From Oceanobacillus oncorhynchi (lineage in GTDB: Bacteria; Bacillota; Bacilli; Bacillales; Amphibacillaceae), in assembly GCF_000821065.1 (NCBI RefSeq), contig NZ_CDGG01000001.1, positions 2,976,001 through 3,040,000 on the forward strand: 64,000 nucleotides of DNA. Direction: 5' to 3'. Position numbers and translations under genes: made by a program. The notes under the pieces were generated by a model that was not told the origin of the DNA, made no database searches, and saw only the letters and a program-made list of their open reading frames with translations. Shown here piece by piece: positions 27,535 through 35,931 of the stretch. The number at the start of each line of letters is the position of its first letter. The first letter of the stretch is position 1.

Positions 27535-27756
27535 ATGGCAATAGTGATTCATATTGATGTGATGCTGGCAAAACGTAAAATGAGTGTAACGGAATTAACA
27601 GAGAAGGTTGGTATTACCATGGCAAATCTGTCTATCTTGAAAAATGGAAAAGCAAAAGCGATTCGGTTCTCTACATTGGAAAAGATTTGTGAGGCTTTGG
27701 AATGTCAGCCAGGGGATATTTTAGAGTATGTGCCGGATGAGGAAGAAGGAGTTTGA
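27535..27756 (+). CDS. yozG: Small Cro/C1-type HTH regulator (YozG-like)
   Basis: 73 residues from the ATG at 27535, chosen because GAGGGGTGAT lies just before it. The whole protein is a helix-turn-helix of the YozG group: MSVTELTEKVGITMANLSILKNGKAKAIRFSTL in pieces, ending with CEALECQPGDILEYVP. It probably represses the yoaT-yoaS-yozG unit. Its hydrophobic partner YoaS may control its activity at the membrane (inference). Confidence 0.9.
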   Translation: MAIVIHIDVMLAKRKMSVTELTEKVGITMANLSILKNGKAKAIRFSTLEKICEALECQPGDILEYVPDEEEGV

Positions 27757-27874
27757 GAGGTTTTTTCTAAAGTTATACTAAAATGAATCATTGGATTCCC
27801 TTGATGAAGTTTATAAAAAAGTATAGGAATTGTCTAAAAGGTTAATTTTTAGTGCAGCCTTTAATAAGAAACTA

Positions 27875-27916
27875 ACAGCCATAAACTCAGGATTATTGAG
27901 GTTCATGGCTGTTTAT
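27875..27916 (+). terminator. Terminator after yozG
   Basis: ACAGCCAT and ATGGCTGT, with further pairing inside, form a hairpin ending in TTTATT, 120 bases after the stop. Confidence 0.7.
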
Positions 27917-28059
27917 TAATGTGATATAAAAGTGTTTGATGTATTTGACTTCAAATAATGTAAAGAGGTAAGATACTGTAATATCCTATTTCAGATAGTG
28001 AACCAATAATTTGTTTTGAAAATTATAAATGAGATTAGGAAATGGTTAGGAGTACGTTT

Positions 28060-29646
28060 ATGAGAATTGCAGAAGCATTAAAAATTGGAGAGTTATCAGA
28101 AGGAACACTAATTACAGGGCATGAGGGGTTAAATAATATAATTAATTCTGTTGAAGTAATGGAGGTTCCTGAAGTGCTGGATTGGGTTACACCCGGTATA
28201 TTGATTATGACTACTTTCTATTCGATTAAGGATGACGAAGAAAAGCAAGTTGACATTGTCCGTACTTTAATTGAGAAAGGTGCGTCTGGGATTGTAGTCA
28301 AACTTGGAAGGTTTATTAATAAGCTTCCAGAAAAAATGATTGAATTGGCAAGCAGAAGAGATTTTCCGATTATATCTATTCCAAAGAATATTTCGTATAT
28401 CAATATTTTGATGCCTCTATATGAAAAATTATATGAAGAGAAACAACTGCAAATTCAAACCCATCATCCATTTACTCAAATACAAGAATCAAATTTTATT
28501 TCCATGGAGCAGGCAATTGAAAGTATGGCAGAAGTCGTGAAAGCTTCTGTCTATGTGGAAGATCTGGAAGGAAAACTTTTGTATCGTTCTGCTTATTTTA
28601 AAACAGATGGATGGAGGAAAAAGAACGCTTTATTTTCTCCTCCACAAGCTGCTTCTTATTTAAAAGTCATTGAAGGATGGATAGCAGAATTCAATGATCA
28701 ATCATTTATTATTTATAAAATGCAAGGATATAAAAATAGGATGCTGATTCCTTTGACGTCAAAGAATCAAATCTTTGGAATTATTCATGTGCTCTATGCA
28801 GATGAAAAATTAGCCGAAACAGATTCTGTCACTATGAAGAAAATGAGTAATAAATTGAGTGAACTATTTATGAGTGATCAGATTTATTATCAAAAAAATC
28901 GGCTATATGAAATAGAGTTAATGGAATCTTTTTTAAATGATTTAAAGGAGAATGAAGATAAGGGAATAACCATTGTACACTTTCAAGCGCCATGGATAAG
29001 ACAGTCGAACCAGCCTGCGAATTTGTTGGTGGATTCCTCCTGTCTCATCAGGAAAGAATTGGACGTTCTAATAAAGAAATTCGAATTTGGTCAGACATTA
29101 ATTTTTGAAAAACATAATTATTTTTATGCATTTCATTATGGGAAAAAGGTGAATTATTCAATGCTTGTTAAGGCATGGCAGCAGATTGTTGTACAATATA
29201 ATGCAAGAAACAGTGCAGAACCGATTCGTATTTCAATAAGTTCTTGCATATCAGATCCTCAAAACTTCGATCAGTCGATGCATTCTGTTACAAAAATGAT
29301 GGAAATAGGGGAAAAGGTAAAACCGGAAGAAAATGTTTATATCCAAGACCAATTAGGAATTTATGAGATATTGATTAATTTAACCTCGGAAGATGTTGTG
29401 CAAAAATATACCGACACAGTTCTGTCTCCCTTGCTTCGGGAAGAAAATGATGATTTACTGCATACGCTAATCGTTTATTTGGATAATAACGGAAATGTCT
29501 CTAAAACTTCTGAAAAATTATTTATTCACAGACGTACCTTAAATTACCGAATTAATAAAATTGAAGAGGAGTTAAATATGGATATCAGTAATCCGGAAGC
29601 AGGTTTTATATTGCGTTTTTGTTTGAAAATAAAAGAATTATCTTGA
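28060..29646 (+). CDS. PucR family transcriptional regulator
   Basis: 528 residues from the ATG at 28060, placed 6 bases after TTAGGAGT; the upstream ATG at 28042 lacks proper spacing. Order: PucR N-terminal domain (about 1-120, with MRIAEALKIGELSEGTLITG), a middle CdaR-type region, and a C-terminal PucR helix-turn-helix (NGNVSKTSEKLFIHRRTLNYRINKIEEEL). Such proteins sense purine-, amino-acid- or hydantoin-derived metabolites and activate nearby catabolic genes. It lies directly upstream of the racemase-OPT-DUF917 operon in the same direction, with a terminator between, and is the likely specific regulator. Confidence 0.9.
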   Translation: MRIAEALKIGELSEGTLITGHEGLNNIINSVEVMEVPEVLDWVTPGILIMTTFYSIKDDEEKQVDIVRTLIEKGASGIVVKLGRFINKLPEKMIELASRRDFPIISIPKNISYINILMPLYEKLYEEKQLQIQTHHPFTQIQESNFISMEQAIESMAEVVKASVYVEDLEGKLLYRSAYFKTDGWRKKNALFSPPQAASYLKVIEGWIAEFNDQSFIIYKMQGYKNRMLIPLTSKNQIFGIIHVLYADEKLAETDSVTMKKMSNKLSELFMSDQIYYQKNRLYEIELMESFLNDLKENEDKGITIVHFQAPWIRQSNQPANLLVDSSCLIRKELDVLIKKFEFGQTLIFEKHNYFYAFHYGKKVNYSMLVKAWQQIVVQYNARNSAEPIRISISSCISDPQNFDQSMHSVTKMMEIGEKVKPEENVYIQDQLGIYEILINLTSEDVVQKYTDTVLSPLLREENDDLLHTLIVYLDNNGNVSKTSEKLFIHRRTLNYRINKIEEELNMDISNPEAGFILRFCLKIKELS

Positions 29647-29703
29647 AAGATAAAACGATAAAAAATATTGATATGAATAAAAGATTGTGGAAATGAAAGA
29701 AAC

Positions 29704-29758
29704 CGGGGCAATACTCAGACTCTACTGATAGAATTTGAGTGTTGCTCCAGTTTTTTTT
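29704..29758 (+). terminator. Terminator after the PucR gene
   Basis: GGGGCAATACTCA pairs with TGAGTGTTGCTCC (G-U pairs allowed), followed by AGTTTTTTTT. Confidence 0.82.
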
Positions 29759-29838
29759 GGGAACCAGGGCATTTAATTGATTTCATAACAGCTATAATGA
29801 GTTTATTTTTAGTCATTTTTAGAAAGATAAAACGTATG

Positions 29839-29864
29839 CACTTTTTTTGCAGTTGAAAAAAGTG
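29839..29864. promoter_or_regulatory. Operator-like palindrome upstream of the racemase operon
   Basis: CACTTTTTT and AAAAAAGTG are perfect 9-bp arms, 8 bases apart, about 60 bases before a good -10 element (TATAAT at 29925-29930) that lacks a matching -35. This layout suits an activator-dependent promoter, plausibly bound by the PucR protein. Confidence 0.45.
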
Positions 29865-29951
29865 TGAAAATTTATTGTAAATATATTGCACATTTTTAAC
29901 ATTCTAAAATAATTTATAACTCTTTATAATAGCCGGAAAGGAGATGAAGTA

Positions 29952-30605
29952 ATGTTAGGAATTATCAGAGTATTATCAACAGATAATGAAAATATTTTGA
30001 TGGAGCATGGAACAAGAATGAAAGAGTTGTATCAAATTGCCTCAAAAACAAAATGTATCGGAGAGCAGCCGAATGGTATATATGATAATGAATCGGAAGC
30101 AGCAGCGATACCCAAAATTGTTTCTCTGGCAAAAGAGCTATCCCAAGAAAGGGATATTGATGCAATTACCATCAGCTGTGCGGCGGATCCGGCATTAGAT
30201 GAAGCTCGTTTGGAAACAGATATTCCAATAATCGGTGCAGGAGTCTCAGGTGCACATGCTGCCAGTATGGTAGGGAGTAAGGTTGGAATTATTGGGATAA
30301 CCCAAGAGGCTCCAATAAGAATGAAAGAAGAGCTCGGAAGTCGTTTCCACGCTTATACTTCTTCACCAAAACTAAGTAAAACAACAGATTTATTCAAAGA
30401 GAACGCAAAACAGGAACTATTGACACTTGTTCATGAGCAGATAGAATCGGGTGCTGATGTTATTTTATTCGCTTGTACAGGCTTTTCAACAATACGTTTA
30501 AAGAACTATTTACAGAAAAGGGTGAAAATTCCTGTGATTGATTTAGTCGAAGCGCAGGCGATAGCCTATCAGCTAATAGAAAGCAGGGAAAAAGATGAAG
30601 AATAA
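29952..30605 (+). CDS. Aspartate/glutamate/hydantoin racemase family protein
   Basis: 217 residues, cofactor-independent racemase fold. Both catalytic cysteines are present: ITISCAADPALD near residue 78 and LFACTGFSTIRL near 177. The GAGVSGAHAASMVGSKVGIIG segment matches the family. It would invert the stereocentre of an amino acid or cyclic derivative such as a hydantoin; the exact substrate is unknown. GGAAAGGAGATG precedes the ATG. First gene of a compact six-gene operon. Its end overlaps the OPT gene by 11 bases, implying translational coupling. Confidence 0.87.
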   Translation: MLGIIRVLSTDNENILMEHGTRMKELYQIASKTKCIGEQPNGIYDNESEAAAIPKIVSLAKELSQERDIDAITISCAADPALDEARLETDIPIIGAGVSGAHAASMVGSKVGIIGITQEAPIRMKEELGSRFHAYTSSPKLSKTTDLFKENAKQELLTLVHEQIESGADVILFACTGFSTIRLKNYLQKRVKIPVIDLVEAQAIAYQLIESREKDEE

Positions 30606-32163
30606 AACGTTTGATCCTACATTTATTATATTCTCTATTATTATCGCGTTTTTAGGTGCGATTATTGGGATGCAGTTAATTACGTCACTGGGGATTACTC
30701 CGAATACCTCTATTATTGGTGCTCTAATTGCAATGCTAATTGCGAGGATTCCGATGCAGATGTTTTATAAATATCGTACATTGGAAAACCAGAATTTGGT
30801 GCAAACAACGATATCTGCTGCAACCTTTGGCGCAGCAAACAGTTTATTGATTCCAATTGGATTACCTTATGCAATGGGAGTTCCTGAGTTGATAATACCT
30901 ATGCTGATTGGTTCAGGAATTGCTCTTGCTATCGATGCTTTAATCTTATATAAAGTGTTTGACACAAAGTTATTTGGTTCAGATGAAGCTTGGCCATCAG
31001 GAATAGCAACTGCAGAAGCTATCAAAGCAGGAGATGAAGGTGGAAAGAAAGCCAAATATTTAAGTTTGGGCATTGTTGGCGGGGTAATTGGTTCTTACTT
31101 TGGCATCTCGATGTCAGCCTTTGGTGTAGCTTTTATCGGTAATATTTGGGCTCTTGCCATGTTTGGAATAGGTTTATTACTTATGGGATATTCTGATCCT
31201 TTATTTGGATTAGACTTAAATGCATATTATATTCCACATGGCATGATGATTGGTGCGGGAAGTGTAGCACTGTTACAGTTTATTTTCATCCTTGTCAAAT
31301 CGAGAAAAGAACAGAGAAAAATAAATGAACAGATTCCAGAGCGTGAATATACACGTACAGAAAAGGATATCAAAACTGGTTTTGGACTTGGTTATCTATT
31401 TTATGCTCTAGGTGCAGTGGTAGTCGCAATTTTAGGTGGAATTATGACAGACATGCCAGTATGGCAGATTGTTATATTTGTTTTATTTGCTGCACTTGCT
31501 GCTATCATCAGTGAGATGATTGTCGGAATTGCCGCTATGCACTCTGGATGGTTTCCTGCATTTGCAGTAACGCTGATTTTCTTATTAATCGGAATGATGA
31601 TTGGATTTCCACCGATTGCCCTTGCGTTACTAACAGGATATACCGCTTCGACTGGACCTGCTTTTGCAGACTTGGGATTTGATTTGAAAACAGGTGTTAT
31701 TTTACGAAAAGGGGCCACTCTGGAGCAGGAATTGTTTGGAAGGAAGCAACAGCTTAAAAGTGCGTTTATCGGATTTGGTGTCGCATTTGTCGTTGTTTTT
31801 TTATTCGCAGAGAGTTTCTTTGAACAAGGACTCATTCCACCTGTTGATGCAGTTTATGCAGCAACAATTGAATCGGGTCTGACAGGAAATGTAGGCATGA
31901 TGATATTAATATGGGCCATTCCTGGTGCAATTATCCAGCTTATTGGCGGTCCAAAACGTCAAATGGGAGTTTTATTTGCGACAGGTTTGCTGATTGTTAA
32001 CCCACTTGCCGGCTGGGCTGTTATCGCCGGACTGATTATTCGAATAGCAGTTATCAAGCTTCGAGGCCAAGAGGCAGAAAATACAATGTATACGATGGCA
32101 GCCGGATTTATCGCCGGTGATGCGATTTATAGCTTCTTTTCATCTTTATGGAAAGCAAGATAA
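30595..32163 (+). CDS. OPT/YSL family transporter
   Basis: 522 residues with about 12-14 membrane helices, in the range of prokaryotic OPT proteins. Recognisable features are the first helix pair with ITSLGITPNTSIIGALIAMLIARIP shown in parts, SDEAWPSGIATAEAIKAGDEGG (a conserved OPT loop) and GPKRQMGVLFATGLLI. The family imports oligopeptides, metal chelates or other small molecules by proton symport. Inside this operon it is the obvious uptake system for the substrate of the following enzymes. It overlaps the racemase gene and is followed after 16 bases by the DUF917 gene. Confidence 0.87.
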   Translation: MKNKTFDPTFIIFSIIIAFLGAIIGMQLITSLGITPNTSIIGALIAMLIARIPMQMFYKYRTLENQNLVQTTISAATFGAANSLLIPIGLPYAMGVPELIIPMLIGSGIALAIDALILYKVFDTKLFGSDEAWPSGIATAEAIKAGDEGGKKAKYLSLGIVGGVIGSYFGISMSAFGVAFIGNIWALAMFGIGLLLMGYSDPLFGLDLNAYYIPHGMMIGAGSVALLQFIFILVKSRKEQRKINEQIPEREYTRTEKDIKTGFGLGYLFYALGAVVVAILGGIMTDMPVWQIVIFVLFAALAAIISEMIVGIAAMHSGWFPAFAVTLIFLLIGMMIGFPPIALALLTGYTASTGPAFADLGFDLKTGVILRKGATLEQELFGRKQQLKSAFIGFGVAFVVVFLFAESFFEQGLIPPVDAVYAATIESGLTGNVGMMILIWAIPGAIIQLIGGPKRQMGVLFATGLLIVNPLAGWAVIAGLIIRIAVIKLRGQEAENTMYTMAAGFIAGDAIYSFFSSLWKAR

Positions 32164-32179
32164 TTAGGGGGATTGGACA

Positions 32180-33229
32180 ATGGTTAGAAAAATGTTGACA
32201 AAAGAAGATGCAATCAGTGCTGTATATGGAGGATGTATTCTTGGCGGAGGTGGAGGCGGCTGGATCGCTGACGGCTTAGAAAAGACCGACCTTGCTTTTG
32301 CTTTGGGGAATCCGGAGCTGATTACAGTCGATGAATTGCAGGACAATGAATTTGTTCCTTGTGTTTCCTTAGTAGGAGCTCCTTCCGCTAAAGAAATGTA
32401 TGTTGATTCCGATCAATTAGTTAATACAATTCATCGAATGAAAATGGAATTTGACAAGCCGATTGCAGCATTAATGACAAATGAAAATGGTGCTTCAACA
32501 ACGATTAATGGCTGGCTGCAAGCTGCTGCTACTGGCTTGCCAGTAGTAGATGCCCCTTCCAATGGGAGAGCACATCCAACAGGTTCCATGGGGTCAATGA
32601 ATCTTTCCGAAGTAGCGGATTATCAATCGATTCAAACCTTTGCTGGAGGGAAAGGTGATAAAGAAGCAGCTGGTTCCATCACAGGTACATTAGACCTTAC
32701 TTCCAGTGCAGTCCGCTCCATCTCAGTGCAAGCAGGAGGCATGGTTGGTGTTTGCCGAAATCCAGTCGATACACAGTATATTAAGGAAAATGCAGCAGTT
32801 GGAGCAATAACACAGGCAATTGAACTAGGTAATGAATTTTTATCTGTACCTGAGGGTCCAGAACGGATTGAAAAAGCAGTGACGTACTTAAAAGGAAGAA
32901 TTATTCATTCTGGTAAAGTGAATGAATTTCAATTAGATAAAACAGGTGGATTTGATGTTGGTTATGTTCGCATTGATGATTTAGAGCTTACTTTTTGGAA
33001 CGAATATATGACCGCAGAAAAGAACGGAGAGCGTAAAGGAACATTTCCTGATCTAATTATGACTTTCGATGTCGAGACTGGGAAACCGCTTGTTAGTGCA
33101 GAAATTAAAGAAGGCATAAAAATAGCTGTTATGTCAGTACCAAAAGAGAACTTACTTTTAAGTTCTACCATGTACAATCAGAAGCTATTAAAAACGGTAG
33201 AGCCAATTATCAATAAATCAATTATTTAA
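32180..33229 (+). CDS. DUF917 protein (S-methylthiohydantoin desulfurase-like family)
   Basis: 349 residues matching the DUF917 family. Visible features are the glycine-rich turn GGCILGGGGGGWIADG, then VGAPSAKE, the ATGLPVVDAPSNGRAHPTGSMG segment and the C-terminal beta-rich part. From memory, Pfam PF06032 (former DUF917) is linked to S-methylthiohydantoin desulfurase, a metal enzyme; this should be confirmed. With a hydantoin-type racemase in the same operon, a thiohydantoin- or hydantoin-like substrate is an attractive guess. GGGGGATTGG lies before the ATG. Confidence 0.85.
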   Translation: MVRKMLTKEDAISAVYGGCILGGGGGGWIADGLEKTDLAFALGNPELITVDELQDNEFVPCVSLVGAPSAKEMYVDSDQLVNTIHRMKMEFDKPIAALMTNENGASTTINGWLQAAATGLPVVDAPSNGRAHPTGSMGSMNLSEVADYQSIQTFAGGKGDKEAAGSITGTLDLTSSAVRSISVQAGGMVGVCRNPVDTQYIKENAAVGAITQAIELGNEFLSVPEGPERIEKAVTYLKGRIIHSGKVNEFQLDKTGGFDVGYVRIDDLELTFWNEYMTAEKNGERKGTFPDLIMTFDVETGKPLVSAEIKEGIKIAVMSVPKENLLLSSTMYNQKLLKTVEPIINKSII

Positions 33230-33266
33230 AAGAATATACAAAACACGTTAAGGAGCTGAAGATAAA

Positions 33267-34202
33267 ATGTCTTTAAAATATACAATGGAAGTTATGGAAT
33301 TATTAGATAATCCAAGTATCAATGGTGAAAAAATTGTAAAACTGTTCGATGAAATGACTTATTGCGATGCCGGTTTTGAGACAGTAAATGGAGAAGCTGG
33401 TTCGACTGATTTCATTAAAATAGTGATTAAAGGAACAAATGGAAAAATAGACGGAGGGGAAGCGCCTTCTTTAGGTATTGTTGGAAGATTAGGCGGACTT
33501 GGTGCACGTCCAAATCGTATCGGGTTTGTCTCTGATGGGGATGGTGCGGCTGCAGCAGTTACAACAGCTTTGAAACTAGCAACGATGGCTGAAAAAGGAG
33601 ATCGCCTGCCTGGAGATATTTATATCACCACACATATTTGTCCAAATGCACCAACTCAGCCACATAAGCCTGTAGACTTTATGGGATCACCGGTTGATAT
33701 TTTGACGATGAATCAATATGAAGTATTCCCAGAGATGGATGCAGTATTATCTATCGATACGACAAAAGGAAATAAAGTATTTAATCACCGCGGAATAGCA
33801 TTGTCACCAACTGTGAAGTCTGGATATGTTTTAAAATTCAACGATGACTTAATAAGAATTATGGAGATGACAACGGGAGAATTACCAGTCACTTTTGCGG
33901 TCACCACACAGGATATTACTCCATATGGAAATGATGTTTTCCATATTAACAGTATCCTCCAACCATCAGTTGCGACAGATGCACCAGTTATTGGTGTAGC
34001 AATAACTGCGCAGACAGCTGTTCCGGGAAGCGGTACAGGAGCAAGCCATGAAGTGGATGTTGCACAGGCTGTCCGTTTTTCAATTGAAGTAGCTAAAGAA
34101 TTTACTCAGAAGCAAATCGAATTTTATGATGAAGCAGAGTATAATCGTATGGAAGAACTTTATGGATCGATGAAACATCTGCAAACATTAGGGAAAGCCT
34201 AA
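33267..34202 (+). CDS. DUF1177 protein
   Basis: 311 residues, recognised as DUF1177 by overall sequence: GIVGRLGGLGARPNRIGFVSDGDG in its middle, THICPNAPTQPHKPVDFMGSP, and GTGASHEVDVAQAVRFSIEV near the end. Clustered His, Asp and Cys residues (HICPNAP, DIT, HINS, SHEVDVA) suggest a metal-dependent hydrolase or peptidase-like fold, but no activity is known to me. AAGGAGCTGAAG precedes the ATG. Only one base separates it from aroM, so the two are coupled. Confidence 0.85.
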   Translation: MSLKYTMEVMELLDNPSINGEKIVKLFDEMTYCDAGFETVNGEAGSTDFIKIVIKGTNGKIDGGEAPSLGIVGRLGGLGARPNRIGFVSDGDGAAAAVTTALKLATMAEKGDRLPGDIYITTHICPNAPTQPHKPVDFMGSPVDILTMNQYEVFPEMDAVLSIDTTKGNKVFNHRGIALSPTVKSGYVLKFNDDLIRIMEMTTGELPVTFAVTTQDITPYGNDVFHINSILQPSVATDAPVIGVAITAQTAVPGSGTGASHEVDVAQAVRFSIEVAKEFTQKQIEFYDEAEYNRMEELYGSMKHLQTLGKA

Positions 34203-34203
34203 G

Positions 34204-34878
34204 ATGGGAAAAGGAAACGTTGGCGTCTTAACTATCGGACAAGCTCCGCGTACAGATGTTACTCCTTCTATTCAGAGAATTCTTGGATCAGAAACAGAAA
34301 TCGTTGAAAAAGGAGCATTGGACCGGCTTGATGTGGATTCATTTCATACCGTTGCTCCGGATGCTTCGGACATAACGTATATATCCAGAGTCAGAAACGG
34401 AGGCTCTGTGAAAATGGGAAAATCAAAACTTCTTCCACTGCTCCAGGAAGAAAGAGATATGTTGGAAGAACAGACAGAAGTAATTATTATGCTTTGTACA
34501 GGAGATTTTCCAACTTTACAAGGGACCAAGCCAATTATTTATCCAGACGTTGAGTTAAACCAAGCTGTCCACAAGGTAATGCCGTCAGGAAATCTGGGGT
34601 TAATTATTCCTTTAGAAGAACAAAGAGATTCGTTGATTGAAAAGTGGAATCATCCGGAAATAAAAAAGCTTGTGGAAGTAGCTTCTCCTTATGAAAAAAG
34701 TAATATAGAAGGAGCTGCAAGAGCTTTAAAAAACCGGGGAGCAGATTTGATTGTCCTTGATTGTATGGGTTACAATGAAGAGCATGAGAAGAGAGCAGTA
34801 AATGCAAGTGGACTAAAGGTATTTCTGCCAAGAAAAGTCGCTGCTTATGCAGCAAAAGCACACTTAAATAGATTATAA
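34204..34878 (+). CDS. aroM: AroM family protein
   Basis: 224 residues. The opening VGVLTIGQAPRTDVTPSI is diagnostic of AroM, a protein of unknown function first named in E. coli beside aroL. Two cysteines in IIMLCTGDFPTL and LIVLDCMGYNEEH occupy positions that resemble the catalytic pair of Asp/Glu racemases, so it may be a racemase-like isomerase (inference). It starts one base after the DUF1177 stop. Confidence 0.88.
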   Translation: MGKGNVGVLTIGQAPRTDVTPSIQRILGSETEIVEKGALDRLDVDSFHTVAPDASDITYISRVRNGGSVKMGKSKLLPLLQEERDMLEEQTEVIIMLCTGDFPTLQGTKPIIYPDVELNQAVHKVMPSGNLGLIIPLEEQRDSLIEKWNHPEIKKLVEVASPYEKSNIEGAARALKNRGADLIVLDCMGYNEEHEKRAVNASGLKVFLPRKVAAYAAKAHLNRL

Positions 34879-34907
34879 TTTTTAAGGCATAGAAAGAAGG
34901 CAGTAAA

Positions 34908-35831
34908 ATGAATTCTTTTCAGCAAACCGTTGCGAAATTAATGAAGAATAATGTATTTGCAGAGAAAGATACGATAATTTTAGTGGTAACAGATCATAGT
35001 ACAGAAGCTCTGGGAAAGAAATTTAATGAGGCTTTGGAGCAGGATGGCTGGAATACAAATTTACAAATAATGTCGGACCGCAGTAAATCGGGAGAAGAAC
35101 CATCGGAAGCAATCTCTGAAGCGATGCTTTCATATGATCTTGTATTCTGCCTGACCAAGCATTCCCTTACTCATACGGCTGCAAGAAAAAATGCAAATGC
35201 CCATGGGGTAAGTGTGATTACGATGCCAGGAATTACGGAAGATATGATTCTTCAAGGAGCAATGAGTGCAGATTACAAGCGCGTAGAAAAAGAAACAAAC
35301 GAAATGACCGCTAAGCTGACAAAAGCGAAAGCAGTAACCATTACAACTGGAAAAGAAAAAAATCTTAAACTCCGTATTCCGCTAGAAGGCAGAGATGGGA
35401 TAGCAAGCACAGGAATATTCCGCGGTAAAACAGCATCAGGAAACCTTCCATCTGGGGAAGCATATATTGCTCCTGTAGAAGGACTGGCTGAAGGGAAAAT
35501 AGAAATAAATGGGTCCATGGCAGGAATAGGATTGGTAGATGGGCCTGTTGTTTTGACAGTTGAAAAAGGACGGCTTGTTCAAGCAACCGGAGAACAGGGG
35601 GAATTGCTATTAACCCTTCTTGGAGAAGGAAATGGGCGTCTGGCAGCTGAGCTTGGAATTGGCACGAACCATGCTGCGAGAATCACTGGAAATATTTTAG
35701 AAGATGAAAAAGCTTATGAAACGGTCCATGTTGCTTTTGGCTCTAATCATACTTTTGGCGGAATGAATAAAGCAGATGTGCATATTGATTGTGTTACCAA
35801 AAAACCGCAATTAGATTGGGAATTTGAATAA
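34908..35831 (+). CDS. NicX/M29 aminopeptidase-like metalloprotein
   Basis: 307 residues, commonly annotated as aminopeptidase or leucyl aminopeptidase and related to the M29 peptidases and 2,5-dihydroxypyridine dioxygenase NicX. Candidate metal ligands are E184/E191 (SGEAYIAPVEG), H255 (GTNHAA), H274 and H281 (VHVAFGSNHTFGG), and H292/D294 (DVHID). The reaction is unclear: either hydrolysis of an amide or oxygenation of a ring. Last gene of the operon, before a strong terminator. Confidence 0.8.
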   Translation: MNSFQQTVAKLMKNNVFAEKDTIILVVTDHSTEALGKKFNEALEQDGWNTNLQIMSDRSKSGEEPSEAISEAMLSYDLVFCLTKHSLTHTAARKNANAHGVSVITMPGITEDMILQGAMSADYKRVEKETNEMTAKLTKAKAVTITTGKEKNLKLRIPLEGRDGIASTGIFRGKTASGNLPSGEAYIAPVEGLAEGKIEINGSMAGIGLVDGPVVLTVEKGRLVQATGEQGELLLTLLGEGNGRLAAELGIGTNHAARITGNILEDEKAYETVHVAFGSNHTFGGMNKADVHIDCVTKKPQLDWEFE

Positions 35832-35834
35832 AAT

Positions 35835-35873
35835 ATAAAACAGATATTCCATTTTATGGAATATCTGTTTTAT
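35835..35873 (+). terminator. Terminator of the racemase-OPT-DUF917 operon
   Basis: AAAACAGATATTCCAT and ATGGAATATCTGTTTT form a perfect stem with a very short loop, followed by ATATTTTT. Confidence 0.88.
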
Positions 35874-35931
35874 ATTTTTATGGGCATTGTGTTACAGCGT
35901 TAAAAAATACGAAGCGTTCCCAGAAAAAAGA

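Noticed and set aside
31401..31835. 144-codon minus-strand frame inside the OPT transporter
   Set aside because: Lies fully opposite a clear membrane transporter gene, has no ribosome site and shows the low-complexity composition of an antisense shadow.
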